From NCBI RefSeq assembly GCF_025028335.1, contig NZ_JAFEUW010000001.1, forward strand, positions 2,232,001 through 2,296,000: a stretch of 64,000 bases of DNA, in the 5' to 3' direction. The notes below the pieces were generated by a model that made no database searches, had not been told where the DNA came from, and saw nothing but the letters and a program-made list of their open reading frames with translations. The stretch is from Brachybacterium sillae. Its GTDB lineage: Bacteria; Actinomycetota; Actinomycetes; Actinomycetales; Dermabacteraceae. A program made the position numbers and the translations under genes. Below are positions 1 through 9,770 of this stretch, in pieces (the stretch's first letter is position 1; each line of letters starts with the position of its first letter).

Positions 1-33
1 TGACAGGCCCGACACGGGGCCGGAGGAGAGGCC

Positions 34-687
34 ATGAGCATCGAGCATGACGGGTCCGGCGCCACCGCGCGACCGACCCCCGCCGGGGACGCGGCCGCGC
101 CCGTCCCGCTGTGGAACATCGCGAACATCCTCACCATGCTGCGCCTGGTGATGGTGCCGGTGTTCGTGGTGCTGGCGGTGATGTATGCGGGGTCCGTCCC
201 CGGCCGCCTGCTGATCACCGGGGTGTTCGTCGCCGCGATGATCACCGACTTCCTCGACGGCCGTCTGGCCCGCAAGTACGGGCTGATCACCGACTTCGGG
301 AAGATCGTCGATTCGATCGCCGACAAGGCCATCACCGGTGCCGCCTTCATCATGCTGTCGGTGTGGGAGTACATCCCCTGGTGGATGACGGTGCTGATCC
401 TGGCGCGGGAGCTCGGCATCACCCTGATGCGGATGGGGATCCTGAAGTACGGGGCACTGCCGGCGAACTGGGCCGGGAAGCTCAAGACGGCTTTCCAGTC
501 CGTGGCGATCACCTTCTGTCTGCTGCCCTTCGAGCTGCTCTGGGGCCCGGCCCGCTGGATCGGCTGGACCCTGGTGCTCATCGCGGTGATCCTCACCGTG
601 TGGTCGGGCCTGGTGAACGTCCAGGACGGCCTGCGGATGCGCCGCGAGGCACTGGCCGCGCGCGGCACCGATGCACCCCGCGCCTGA
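34..687 (+). CDS. pgsA: CDP-diacylglycerol--glycerol-3-phosphate 3-phosphatidyltransferase
   Basis: Membrane enzyme of 217 residues that joins CDP-diacylglycerol and glycerol-3-phosphate to make phosphatidylglycerol phosphate. The CDP-alcohol phosphotransferase signature is complete: D72, D75, G76, A79, R80, G89, D93 and D97. Several hydrophobic segments follow a polar N-terminus of about 25 residues. The ATG is preceded by GGAGGAGAGG. The end overlaps the next gene (cinA) by 17 bp, as in the conserved actinobacterial pgsA-cinA-clgR-recA order. A cardiolipin synthase of the same superfamily is the alternative, but gene order favours PgsA. Confidence 0.93.
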   Translation: MSIEHDGSGATARPTPAGDAAAPVPLWNIANILTMLRLVMVPVFVVLAVMYAGSVPGRLLITGVFVAAMITDFLDGRLARKYGLITDFGKIVDSIADKAITGAAFIMLSVWEYIPWWMTVLILARELGITLMRMGILKYGALPANWAGKLKTAFQSVAITFCLLPFELLWGPARWIGWTLVLIAVILTVWSGLVNVQDGLRMRREALAARGTDAPRA

Positions 688-1252
688 ACCCGGCGGGGTC
701 GACCCGCTCGCGACGGCCGTGATCACGTCGGCCATCGCCCGGGGGGTGACCCTCGCCACCGCCGAGTCCCTCACCGCCGGGGCGGTGGTGGCGCGGCTGG
801 TCGATGTGCCCGGTGCCAGCGCCTGCGTGCTCGGCGGCGCCGCCTGTTACGCGTCCACGGCGAAGGCCCGGATCCTGGGGGTCGACGCCGCGGAGCTCGA
901 CCGCACGGGCGCGGTCACCGCCTCCGTCGCACGCCAGATGGCCCTCGGGGCGCAGCGGCTGTACGACGCCGACCTGGTCGTCTCCACCACCGGGGTGGCC
1001 GGACCCGGACCGGACGAGCGCGCAGTACCCGCCGGGACCGTGCACCTGGCGCTCGCCGACCGCGACGGGGTGCGGGACGAGCGCGTGCTGCATCTGGCGG
1101 GGGAGCGATCCGCGGTCCGCGCCGGCACTGTCCGTGCCGCCCTCGAACTGCTCGCCGTGGGCCTCGGCCTCGCTCCCGGGGCCGCGCCGGAGTCCCCGCG
1201 TGGTTCCTCCCCGGGGCCGGGTCGTCCCGAGGGTTCAGACGCGTCCCCGTAG
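671..1252 (+). CDS. cinA: CinA C-terminal domain protein (nicotinamide-nucleotide amidase type)
   Basis: Protein of 193 residues equal to the C-terminal CinA/PncC domain alone, without the N-terminal molybdopterin-binding-like domain of long CinA proteins. The family deamidates nicotinamide mononucleotide in NAD salvage. The TAESLTAG motif near residues 30-37 carries the conserved serine (S33), and a GVAGPGP loop lies near residue 118. The ATG lies inside the end of pgsA, so translation is probably coupled. The last 25 or so residues are low-complexity Gly/Ser/Pro. Activity is inferred from family. Confidence 0.85.
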   Translation: MHPAPEPGGVDPLATAVITSAIARGVTLATAESLTAGAVVARLVDVPGASACVLGGAACYASTAKARILGVDAAELDRTGAVTASVARQMALGAQRLYDADLVVSTTGVAGPGPDERAVPAGTVHLALADRDGVRDERVLHLAGERSAVRAGTVRAALELLAVGLGLAPGAAPESPRGSSPGPGRPEGSDASP

Positions 1253-1558
1253 GATGTCGGGAACATTCCGCCGGACCGAGGCGTTGAGGGGAGCGTGACT
1301 GTGATGACGACGCCCTCCTCCCGTACGCCTCGAACCGAGGCGGCGACCACCGACCGGATGGCGACCGCCCGCGCCGCGGCAGCGTCCCGTGCCCTCGGGC
1401 GCTCCGCTGTCAGCCGCCGCCCCGGCGCCGCGCCGCGCGCGACCACGACCTGGCCGCGACCGGCCCGGCCCGTCACCCCGGCGGCGCACCAGAGCACCGG
1501 CCGCCGCAGCCCGGCGGTCCCGACCACCGCCCCGACGTCCCCGAAGGGAGGCACGCAC
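1253..1558 (+). other. Region upstream of clgR, no separate gene
   Basis: About 300 bases between cinA and the preferred clgR start. The clgR frame stays open back to a GTG at 1295, but the translation there is only Ala/Arg/Thr/Pro-rich with no recognisable domain. A possible -10 (TAGGAT) lies at 1250-1255 over the cinA stop, without a clear -35. A long untranslated leader is more likely than an 88-residue extension of a small regulator; this is inference. Confidence 0.4.
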
Positions 1559-1858
1559 ATGATCCTGCTGCGTCAGGAGCTCGGCGACGTGCTGCGCACC
1601 GCCCGTCAGGCCCAGGGCCGCACCCTCCGGCAGGTCTCGGCGGACGCGCGCGTCTCGCTGGGCTACCTCAGTGAGATCGAGCGCGGCCAGAAGGAGGCCT
1701 CCAGCGAACTGCTCGCCAGCGTCACCGAGGCGCTGGGCCTGCCGCTGTCCTTCGTCCTGCGGGAGGTCGCCGACCGCATCGCCGTCGCCGAGGGTGTGAG
1801 CATCCCCGACACCGTGCCCGACAGCCTCACCGAGGGTGAGCTCGCCGGCCTGCACTGA
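1559..1858 (+). CDS. clgR: XRE-family transcriptional regulator ClgR
   Basis: Small DNA-binding protein of 99 residues, almost entirely one Cro/C1-type helix-turn-helix (residues about 5-65). The stretch [20 protein letters not shown] followed by [12 protein letters not shown] is the ClgR hallmark. In actinobacteria ClgR activates clp protease and other proteostasis genes and is itself a Clp substrate. The ATG at 1559 is chosen because AGGGAGG stands 7 nt upstream and because the family begins here; an in-frame GTG at 1295 is rejected. Position between cinA and recA matches mycobacterial clgR (Rv2745c). Confidence 0.88.
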   Translation: MILLRQELGDVLRTARQAQGRTLRQVSADARVSLGYLSEIERGQKEASSELLASVTEALGLPLSFVLREVADRIAVAEGVSIPDTVPDSLTEGELAGLH

Positions 1859-1923
1859 CGCCGGGCGGGGGACATCGGACCGCCGAGCCCCTGCCCATCC
1901 ATCGTCCACGAGGAGTCCCACCG

Positions 1924-2154
1924 GTGCGTCTGAGTGAGTTCCGCACCCTGGCCGACCACGTGTTCGGGCCGTCCCTGGCGCGCACCTACGCGCAGGATCT
2001 CGTGCTGACCGCCTGCGGCGGCCGCACCGCCCAGGAGGCCCTCAGCGAGGGCCAGGACGTCCGCGCGGTCTGGACCGCCCTGTGCGACGAACTGGACGTG
2101 CCGGAGTCCCGACGCTGGGAGATCCCGCCGCACCTGCGGGGCCGCCGCCTCTGA
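1924..2154 (+). CDS. DUF3046 family protein
   Basis: Small acidic protein of 76 residues matching the actinobacterial DUF3046 family, usually encoded just before recA. It starts with MRLSEFRTLADHVFG and contains the conserved QDLVL..CGGRTAQEAL..G.D.R.VW..LC stretch. It starts at GTG, after GAGGAGTCCC about 10 nt upstream. No enzyme motif or membrane segment is visible. The function is unknown; the conserved location beside recA suggests a link to the recA region, but nothing in the sequence proves it. Confidence 0.82.
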   Translation: MRLSEFRTLADHVFGPSLARTYAQDLVLTACGGRTAQEALSEGQDVRAVWTALCDELDVPESRRWEIPPHLRGRRL

Positions 2155-2271
2155 CGGGGTCCGGTGCTGCTCGGCTCGTCGGCCCCGCACTCGAGGATCC
2201 GCACTTCCGGCTGCGCCGCGCGCGACCTGCCCGCAGCCTCTGCCACGACACGCCGCGACACAGGGTGTCGT

Positions 2272-2294
2272 TCGAACGCGTGTTCGGCTAGCAT
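2272..2294 (+). promoter_or_regulatory. LexA box and -10 of the distal recA promoter
   Basis: TCGAACGCGTGTTCGG at 2272-2287 has the actinobacterial SOS box core GAAC-N4-GTTC without mismatch. A -10 element TAGCAT follows at 2289-2294, so bound LexA would cover the -35/spacer. This is the LexA-controlled recA promoter, about 150 nt before the start codon. The sequence match is direct; regulation is inferred from family knowledge. Confidence 0.9.
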
Positions 2295-2374
2295 CGCCGT
2301 GTCGGTGCCCGCGGCGGCCCGTGGTTCCTCCCCAGGGGAGGGTCATGCACAGTCCGCCACGGTTGCTCGTTCGT

Positions 2375-2397
2375 CTGTCGGGGCCTCCCCCTAGTGT
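2375..2397 (+). promoter_or_regulatory. PafBC-type (RecA-NDp) promoter of recA
   Basis: CTGTCGGGG at 2375-2383, exactly eight bases, then TAGTGT at 2392-2397. This fits the mycobacterial RecA-NDp pattern (TTGTCRGTG, N8, TANNNT) used by the damage activator PafBC. Distance to the recA ATG is about 50 nt. Together with the upstream LexA box it reproduces the two-promoter layout of mycobacterial recA. Confidence 0.85.
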
Positions 2398-2448
2398 GGC
2401 CGCACCGTCACAGCGCCGGTCGACCCGGCCCCTCGGAAGGAAGTGGAC

Positions 2449-3558
<1,110 letters not shown>

Positions 3559-3560
3559 CC

Positions 3561-4199
3561 GTGGCGTCCCGGCGACCCGCCGACACCCCGCGGCAGCGGG
3601 CGGTCAGGGAGGACCTGGCCGCCCGCACCCGCGAGATCCTGGAACGCCCCGCGACACCTGCGGACCCCGAGGCTGCGGCCCGGGAGAAAGACGTCGTGGC
3701 CCAGTGTCGCTACCTGCTGCGGTTGCTGTCCACCCGGGCGCGCAGCGCGGGGGAGATGCGCGAGCGCCTCACCGCCCGCGAGGTGCCCGCCGATGTCCAG
3801 CACGAGGTCATGGCCCGCCTGCAGCGGGCCGGGCTGGTGGACGACCTCGCCTTCGTCCGCGCCTGGGTGACGCAGCGACGGGAACTGCGGGGCCTGGCCG
3901 ACGACGCCCTGCGTCAGGAGCTCAGCGCCCGGGGCGTGGCGTCCGACCTGATCGACGAGGCCCTCGCCCCCGCGGGCGGCGGTCCCGCCGCGGTGCAGGA
4001 GGAGGCCCGCTGCCGGGAGCTCGCCCAGCAGCGGCTGCGCCGGCAGGGCATCACCCCCGCCAGCGCCGCGGCCGGCGATTGCATCGAACGGGCCCGTGTG
4101 TCCCGCCGCCTCGCGGACTACCTGCGTCGCCGCGGGTACCCCGCGGATCTCGTGCAGCACGTCGTCGCCGGGGAGATGCTCTCCGCCACAGGGCAGTGA
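3561..4199 (+). CDS. recX: Regulatory protein RecX
   Basis: Protein of 212 residues starting at GTG two bases after recA, so co-transcribed and probably translationally coupled. It carries the tandem three-helix repeats of RecX, including [20 protein letters not shown] and a later [14 protein letters not shown] segment typical of the family. RecX binds the RecA filament groove and limits RecA activity. The N-terminal 50 residues are polar and poorly conserved. Assignment is firm from sequence and neighbour. Confidence 0.93.
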   Translation: MASRRPADTPRQRAVREDLAARTREILERPATPADPEAAAREKDVVAQCRYLLRLLSTRARSAGEMRERLTAREVPADVQHEVMARLQRAGLVDDLAFVRAWVTQRRELRGLADDALRQELSARGVASDLIDEALAPAGGGPAAVQEEARCRELAQQRLRRQGITPASAAAGDCIERARVSRRLADYLRRRGYPADLVQHVVAGEMLSATGQ

Positions 4200-4224
4200 G
4201 CCCCCGCGACGCCGCCGCGCTGAC

Positions 4225-4230
4225 TACCCT
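4225..4230 (+). promoter_or_regulatory. -10 element of miaB
   Basis: TACCCT (TANNNT form) nine nt before the miaB ATG, giving a leaderless or nearly leaderless message. No convincing -35 is visible. Confidence 0.5.
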
Positions 4231-4239
4231 GGGAGCACC

Positions 4240-5796
4240 ATGACCACAGCTGCCCCCGACGCCGCCCGTGGCACCTACCAGGTGCGCACCTTCGGCTGCC
4301 AGATGAACGTCCACGACTCCGAGCGCCTCACAGGTCTGCTGGAGGACGCCGGTTTCGTCGCCGCCCCCGCCGACGCCGACCCCCGCACCGGAGAGGTCGA
4401 CGTGGTCGTGTTCAACACCTGCGCGGTGCGGGAGAACGCCGCGAACAAGCTCTACGGGCACCTGGGCGCGCTGCGCCCCGGCAAGACCGCGAACCCGGGC
4501 ATGCAGATCGCCGTCGGCGGCTGCCTGGCGCAGAAGGATCGCGCCACCATCGTCGACCGCGCCCCCTGGGTGGATGTCGTCTTCGGCACCCACAACATCG
4601 GCTCCCTGCCGACCCTCCTGGACCGTGCCCGGCATAACGCCGAGGCCCAGGTGGAGATCCTCGAATCCCTCGAGGTGTTCCCCTCCACCCTGCCCACCCG
4701 CCGCGAATCCGTGTACGCGGCGTGGGTATCGATCAGCGTCGGCTGCAACAACACCTGCACCTTCTGCATCGTGCCATCGCTGCGCGGGAAAGAGCGCGAC
4801 CGCCGGCCCGGGGAGATCCTCGCCGAGGTGCGCGACGTGGTCGACGCCGGCGCCCTGGAGGTCACCCTGCTCGGGCAGAACGTCAACTCCTACGGTGTGG
4901 AGTTCGGTGACCGCGGGGCCTTCGCGAAGCTGCTGCGCGCCTGCGGTGACGTCGAGGGTCTCGAGCGGGTGCGGTTCACCAGCCCGCACCCGGCGATGTT
5001 CACCGACGACGTGATCGACGCGATGGCCGAGACCTGGAACGTCATGCCGCAGCTGCACATGCCCCTGCAGTCCGGCTCCGACGAGGTGCTGCGCCGCATG
5101 CGCCGCTCCTACCGGTCGGCGAAGTTCCTCGGCATCCTCGACCGGGTGCGTGCCCGCATCCCCGAGGCGGCGATCACCACCGACATCATCGTCGGCTTCC
5201 CCGGGGAGACCGAGGACGATTTCCGTCGCACCCTCGAGGTCGTCGAGGCCTCCCGCTTCTCCAGCGCCTTCACCTTCCAGTACTCCATCCGTCCCGGCAC
5301 GCCCGCCGCGACCATGGAGGACCAGGTGCCCAAGGAGGTCGTGCAGGAGCGCTACGAGCGTCTGATCGCCCTGCAGGAGCGCATCACCCTGGAGGAGAAT
5401 CAGAAACTCGAGGGCACGGAGGTCGAGGTGCTCGTCGCCGAGGGCGAGGGGGACCGGGACGCCGAGACCCACCGGCTCTCCGGCCGCGCCCGCGACAACC
5501 GCCTGGTGCACTTCTCCCTGCCTGCGGGCCTGGGGGCCGACGACCGACCCCGCCCGGGGGACATGGTGACCGTGCGGGTCACGCGCTCGGCCCCGCACTA
5601 CCTGCTGGCCGACAGCGCCCTGCAGCCCGGTGGTCGTTTCGCCGTGCGCCGCACCCGATCCGGGGACGCCTGGGCGGCTCGCGAAGCGGGGGAGCCCTAC
5701 GGGGCCGAGGAGCTCGCAGCCTGCGGTACCGGGCATGGCGGTGCCGGGGCGGGCGGACCGGTCACGCTGGGGATCCCGACGCTGCGTCGCGGCTGA
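4240..5796 (+). CDS. miaB: tRNA-2-methylthio-N6-dimethylallyladenosine synthase MiaB
   Basis: Radical-SAM methylthiotransferase of 518 residues that adds the 2-methylthio group to i6A37 of tRNAs. The N-terminal cluster cysteines are C20, C61 and C95; the radical-SAM CxxxCxxC is C169, C173, C176. A TRAM domain follows (about residues 385-460), then a poorly conserved Gly/Ala-rich tail of about 60 residues. ATG 4240 is chosen because the conserved [11 protein letters not shown] starts 12 residues later and a -10 box precedes it. miaA, the enzyme of the preceding step, lies close by at 6553. Confidence 0.95.
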   Translation: MTTAAPDAARGTYQVRTFGCQMNVHDSERLTGLLEDAGFVAAPADADPRTGEVDVVVFNTCAVRENAANKLYGHLGALRPGKTANPGMQIAVGGCLAQKDRATIVDRAPWVDVVFGTHNIGSLPTLLDRARHNAEAQVEILESLEVFPSTLPTRRESVYAAWVSISVGCNNTCTFCIVPSLRGKERDRRPGEILAEVRDVVDAGALEVTLLGQNVNSYGVEFGDRGAFAKLLRACGDVEGLERVRFTSPHPAMFTDDVIDAMAETWNVMPQLHMPLQSGSDEVLRRMRRSYRSAKFLGILDRVRARIPEAAITTDIIVGFPGETEDDFRRTLEVVEASRFSSAFTFQYSIRPGTPAATMEDQVPKEVVQERYERLIALQERITLEENQKLEGTEVEVLVAEGEGDRDAETHRLSGRARDNRLVHFSLPAGLGADDRPRPGDMVTVRVTRSAPHYLLADSALQPGGRFAVRRTRSGDAWAAREAGEPYGAEELAACGTGHGGAGAGGPVTLGIPTLRRG

Positions 5797-5893
5797 ACCG
5801 CCGCTCGAGCGAGGGGCCGGTCGGCTCGTGCCGAGCGGGGCCCTGATCGGTGGCGCGGTCCGCCTGCGGGTCGGCCGGCGGGCGAGGTCGGTC

Positions 5894-6346
5894 TCAGTCG
5901 CCGAGCTCGGCGACCTCGGCGCCCAGGCGCTCCTCCACCTCGTGGAAGAACGCGATCACCGTGGTCAGGCCGCATTCGATGGCGCGATCCAGCTGCTTGT
6001 CGGTCACCCCGGCCTGCATGTCGGCCGCGACCTCGCCGTACAGCCCGACGCTGGATTCACTCTCCCGGCGGACGTACACCTTCGGCCAGATGCGGTTCAT
6101 GTTCCACTCGTTGCAGACCTTGAGCATCTCGACCTTCCGGGAGATGTCCAGAGAGTGGTTCCAACGGCCCCGGGTCTGCAACGCTGCCCCCTCGCCCACC
6201 ACCGCGAACTGGAAGCGGTAGTCATCGAAACGGGCCCGCAGGACGTCGGGGTGGTCGGCGTCCTCCACGAACGCGAAACCGTGCTGCCGCAGACAATCGG
6301 CCACGCGCTGGAGCGTGACGGGAGCGGCGAGTTCCTGCTCGTGCAC
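5894..6346 (-). CDS. YbjN domain-containing protein
   Basis: Protein of 150 residues of the YbjN (sensory transduction regulator-like) family, recognisable by WNHSLDISRKVEMLKVCNEW followed by VYVRRESESSVGLYGEV. The fold resembles type III secretion chaperones; the biological role in actinobacteria is not established. The GTG start is preferred because GGAGG lies 7 nt upstream; an ATG 14 codons earlier lacks such a site. It is convergent with miaB and divergent from miaA, so it forms its own unit. No signal peptide or membrane segment. Confidence 0.78.
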   Translation of the reverse strand: MHEQELAAPVTLQRVADCLRQHGFAFVEDADHPDVLRARFDDYRFQFAVVGEGAALQTRGRWNHSLDISRKVEMLKVCNEWNMNRIWPKVYVRRESESSVGLYGEVAADMQAGVTDKQLDRAIECGLTTVIAFFHEVEERLGAEVAELGD

Positions 6347-6552
6347 GGCGGTGCCTCCGAGAAATGAGACGGCGAGGGATGGGTCCACCGGTGGTCACCG
6401 GCCCGGGCAACACTACCCCTCGGCGACGGCGTCGGGGGTGTCTGCGAGACGCGGCACGCTCACCTGCGGGCAGACCCGGCTCCCCACACCTGCCGTCCCG
6501 CCCGTCGGGGCATCCGCCGGGACCGGCGACCCGCGCCGGTACAGTGCAGGCC

Positions 6553-7521
6553 ATGCCCGCTTCCCCGCCGCCTGTCGTCGCCGTGGTGGGGGCCACCGCC
6601 ACCGGCAAGTCCGACCTCGGCATCGCCCTGGCCCGTGAACTCGGCGGCGAGGTGATCAACGCTGACGCCCTGCAGCTGTACCGGGGGATGGACATCGGCA
6701 CCGCGAAGGTCCCACCGGCCGAACGTCACGGGGTGCCGCACCATCTGCTCGACGTGCTCGATGTCACCGAGGAGGCCAGTGTCTCCGCCTATCAGCAGCG
6801 GGCCCGGGCCCTGATCGACGAGCTCCGCTCGACCGGGCGGGTGCCGATCCTCGTCGGCGGGTCGGGGCTCTACCTGCAGGCGGTGCTCGACGCCCTGGCG
6901 TTCCCGCCCACGGATCCGCAGATCCGCGCCCGGTGGGAACAGCAGGTGGCCGACCTCGGCCCCGCCGCCGTGCACCGGGAGCTCACCCGCCGCGACCCCG
7001 AAGCCGCCGCCCGGATCGGAGTGCATGACGCCCGCCGCATCGTCCGCGCCCTCGAGGTCGGAGAGATCACCGGCCGGCCCTTCGCCGCATCGCTGCCGGA
7101 GCCCGCCGACCACTGGCCCGGCACGGTGCGTCTGGGGGTCACCCGCCCCCGCGAAGACCTCCACGAGCGGGTGGAACGCCGTGTCCACCGGATGATCGAC
7201 CAGGGCCTGCTCGACGAGGTGCGGGCGCTGCGCGAGCAGGGACTCGATCGGGGACTGACCGCCCGCCGTGCCATCGGGTACGCCCAGATGATCGATGTCC
7301 TCGACGACCGCCTCACCCTCGAGGACGCGGTCACCTCCACCATCACCGGCACCCGCCGGCTGGTGCGCCGCCAGGACACCTGGTTCCGTCGCGACCGCCG
7401 CATCCACTGGCTCACCGCCCACGGGGAGGGTCCGACGGCCACCGACGACCTGCTCACCCAGGTCCGCGCCACCCCGGTATTTCGCAACACCTGGAGTTCA
7501 TCAGTCTTCCCGGTGAGGTGA
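6553..7521 (+). CDS. miaA: tRNA dimethylallyltransferase MiaA
   Basis: Enzyme of 322 residues that transfers a dimethylallyl group to A37 of tRNAs reading U-starting codons; MiaB then thiomethylates the product. P-loop GATATGKS at residues 13-20, then INADALQLYRGMDIGTAK, the IPPT signature. ATG 6553 lies 7 nt after a TACAGT box (6540-6545), so the mRNA is probably leaderless. The last 17 residues run to within 21 nt of feoA and cover part of its iron-box region, so the feoA control region overlaps this gene's end. Confidence 0.95.
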   Translation: MPASPPPVVAVVGATATGKSDLGIALARELGGEVINADALQLYRGMDIGTAKVPPAERHGVPHHLLDVLDVTEEASVSAYQQRARALIDELRSTGRVPILVGGSGLYLQAVLDALAFPPTDPQIRARWEQQVADLGPAAVHRELTRRDPEAAARIGVHDARRIVRALEVGEITGRPFAASLPEPADHWPGTVRLGVTRPREDLHERVERRVHRMIDQGLLDEVRALREQGLDRGLTARRAIGYAQMIDVLDDRLTLEDAVTSTITGTRRLVRRQDTWFRRDRRIHWLTAHGEGPTATDDLLTQVRATPVFRNTWSSSVFPVR

Positions 7522-7536
7522 GGCATGCCTTACTGT
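7514..7536 (+). promoter_or_regulatory. DtxR/IdeR-like iron box over the feoA -10
   Basis: AGGTGAGGCATGCCT at 7516-7530 matches the core AGGTTAGGCTAACCT at 11 of 15 positions, keeping both AGG/CCT ends and the inner AGGC. It abuts a -10 box TACTGT at 7531-7536, six nt before the feoA ATG. Iron-loaded DtxR/IdeR would therefore block this promoter, fitting the iron-uptake genes downstream. No other iron box was noticed in the window. Confidence 0.78.
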
Positions 7537-7542
7537 GTCCGC

Positions 7543-7779
7543 ATGACCGCGGACACCCTGCTCAGTGCACCTCTCCGCGACGAGGTCGTCCTCGATGCCC
7601 CCGCCGCCGATGACGCTCTGCGCCGCCGCCTGGCCGAGCTCGGCCTGCGCTGCGGCTCCTGTGTGCGGCCCCTGCAGCGCACCCCCGGTGGCGGCATGAT
7701 CGTCGACGTGCGCGGCAGCCGCATCGCTCTGGACCGCAGCACCTGCGCATGCCTGCTGCTCCAGCAGCGACTGGCCTGA
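7543..7779 (+). CDS. feoA: Ferrous iron transport protein A
   Basis: Small SH3-like protein of 78 residues of the FeoA family, first gene of the feoABC operon and thought to assist the FeoB channel. The family pattern is seen in RRRLAELGLRCGSCVRPLQR followed by GGGMIVDVRGSRIALD. ATG 7543 is chosen because it lies six nt after the TACTGT promoter box; an ATG at 7525 would sit upstream of the transcription start. The neighbouring iron box implies expression under iron limitation. Confidence 0.88.
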   Translation: MTADTLLSAPLRDEVVLDAPAADDALRRRLAELGLRCGSCVRPLQRTPGGGMIVDVRGSRIALDRSTCACLLLQQRLA

Positions 7780-7793
7780 CCGGCCGCGCCGCC

Positions 7794-9770
7794 ATGCCCA
7801 AGACCCTCGACGCCCCGTCCTGCCACGGGGATGCCACCGGGCGCTCCGCCCCGGAGGGCTCGCCCGTCATCGCCTTCGTCGGTGCTCCGAACGTGGGCAA
7901 GTCCACCCTGTTCAACGCCCTCACCGGTGCCCGCCGCACCGTCGGGAACTGGCCCGGCACCAGCGTGGAGATCGGCCGCGGCACCTGGAACGCGGACCTG
8001 GGTGACGGCACCCACCGCACCTTCGACATCATCGACTTCCCCGGCGCCTACTCCCTGGACCCGCAAACCCCGGATGAGGCCCTCACCCGCGAGCTGCTCG
8101 TCGACAAACCCCTCGCGGAGCGGCCCGATGCGGTGGTCGTCACCGCCGACGCCGCGAACCTCGCCCGCAGCCTCTACCTCGCCGCCCAGGTGCGGGAACT
8201 GCCCACCCCCGTCGTCGTCGCGCTGACCATGACCGATGTCGCGGCACGCCGCGGCACCACCGTCGACCCCGCGCGCCTCGCCGAGGGCCTCGGGTGCCGC
8301 GTGGTCGTCGTCGACCCGCGCCGCCGCACCGGCATCGGCGAGCTCGCCGCCGCGGTGGACGCCGCCCTCGAGGATCACTGCGCGCACGTGCCGCGGCCGG
8401 TCGACCTCCCCGCCGACGCCGACGACTTCGCCCGCGCCGATGAGCGCTTCGCGATGATCGACGCCGCCCTGGAGCCCGCCGTCACCTACGCCGCCCCGAC
8501 CGGTCGCTCCGCCTCCGACCGGGCCGATGCCGTGCTGCTGCACCCCGTCGCCGGTCCGCTGATCTTCCTGGCGACGATGTGGCTGGTCTTCCAGATCACC
8601 ACCACCGTCGCCGCGCCCCTGCAGGACGGCCTGGATGTCCTGGTCGCCGGCCCAGTCTCCGCGGGAGCGAGCCGGCTGCTGTCGGTCCTGCACCTGGACC
8701 ATCCCCTGGTGAGCGGCCTGATCGTCGTCGGCCTCATCGGTGGTGTCGGCATGCTGCTGACCTTCGTGCCGCTGATGGCGATCATGTTCCTGCTGCTGTC
8801 TCTGCTGGAGGACTCCGGATACATGGCCCGTGCCGCCGTCGTCGCCGACCGGCTGATGCGCGCCCTCGGCCTGCCGGGCAAGGCGTTCCTGCCGCTGATC
8901 GTCGGATTCGGCTGCAACGTGCCGGCGATCGCCGCGACCCGCGTGCTCGGCGACGCCCGGCAGCGGCTGATGACCGCCCTGCTGATCCCCTTCACCTCGT
9001 GCAGCGCCCGCCTTACGGTGTACGTGATGATCGCCAGCGTCTTCTTCCCCCGCAACGCCGGCACCGTGGTGTTCGCGATGTACGTGATCTCCGTGGCGCT
9101 GGTGGTGCTGGTGGGCCTGCTGATGCGGCGCACTCTGTGGCGGCGCATGGGCGCCTCACCGCTGGTGCTGGACCTACCCGCCTACCAGGTGCCGGTGCCG
9201 CGGCTGATCCTGCAGGCCACGTGGGTGCGGGTGCGGGCGTTCCTCCGCACTGCCAGCGGCATCATCGTCGCGACCGTCACGGTGGTGTTCCTGCTGCAGG
9301 CGATCCCCGCCGCCCCCGGGTATGCCATCGGGCAGGTGCCGCCGGAACTGTCGCTGTACGGCGCCCTCGCCGGGGTGATCGCCCCGGTGTTCACCCTCGC
9401 GGGCTTCGCCGACTGGCGCACCACCGGTGCCCTGGTCACCGGGTTCGTCGCCAAGGAGGCGGTGATCTCCTCCTGGGCGCAGACCTACTCCCTCGAGGAC
9501 CCCAGCGGCCTGGCCGCCGCCGACCAGGGCCGCAGTGCCCTGGGGCAGGCTCTGCGCGCCACGTTCGAGCAGAGCTCCGGCGGGCATCCCACTGCCGCCG
9601 TGTGGGCGTTCATGGTCTTCCTCCTCGCCTACACCCCGTGCGTGGCGACCCTGGCCGCGCAGAAACGCGAGATCGGCCTGCGGTGGACGGCCGCCGGTGT
9701 CGCGATCCAGCTGAGCACCGCCTGGCTGCTCGCGGTGCTCGTCTTCCAGACGCTGAAGGTGGTGCTGTGA
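7794..9770 (+). CDS. feoB: Ferrous iron transporter B
   Basis: Large Fe2+ transporter of 658 residues. A cytosolic GTPase domain comes first, with G1 GAPNVGKST at residues 30-38, G3 DFPG, and a G4-like TMTD. The membrane part begins near residue 250 and carries the conserved gate regions, including LPLIVGFGCNVPAI and the later FVAKEAVISSW and AYTPCVAT stretches with conserved cysteines. ATG 7794 is the preferred start; an in-frame ATG at 7749 overlaps feoA. Neither has a strong ribosome site, so coupling to feoA is likely. Confidence 0.93.
   Translation: MPKTLDAPSCHGDATGRSAPEGSPVIAFVGAPNVGKSTLFNALTGARRTVGNWPGTSVEIGRGTWNADLGDGTHRTFDIIDFPGAYSLDPQTPDEALTRELLVDKPLAERPDAVVVTADAANLARSLYLAAQVRELPTPVVVALTMTDVAARRGTTVDPARLAEGLGCRVVVVDPRRRTGIGELAAAVDAALEDHCAHVPRPVDLPADADDFARADERFAMIDAALEPAVTYAAPTGRSASDRADAVLLHPVAGPLIFLATMWLVFQITTTVAAPLQDGLDVLVAGPVSAGASRLLSVLHLDHPLVSGLIVVGLIGGVGMLLTFVPLMAIMFLLLSLLEDSGYMARAAVVADRLMRALGLPGKAFLPLIVGFGCNVPAIAATRVLGDARQRLMTALLIPFTSCSARLTVYVMIASVFFPRNAGTVVFAMYVISVALVVLVGLLMRRTLWRRMGASPLVLDLPAYQVPVPRLILQATWVRVRAFLRTASGIIVATVTVVFLLQAIPAAPGYAIGQVPPELSLYGALAGVIAPVFTLAGFADWRTTGALVTGFVAKEAVISSWAQTYSLEDPSGLAAADQGRSALGQALRATFEQSSGGHPTAAVWAFMVFLLAYTPCVATLAAQKREIGLRWTAAGVAIQLSTAWLLAVLVFQTLKVVL

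Noticed and set aside
1295-1558. 88-residue N-terminal extension of ClgR
   Set aside because: Low-complexity Ala/Arg/Thr/Pro sequence, unlike known ClgR, and a good ribosome site precedes ATG 1559.
5797-5893. Terminator between miaB and the ybjN-like gene
   Set aside because: Only a 5-bp GCTCG-TGC-CGAGC stem with imperfect extension; too weak to call.
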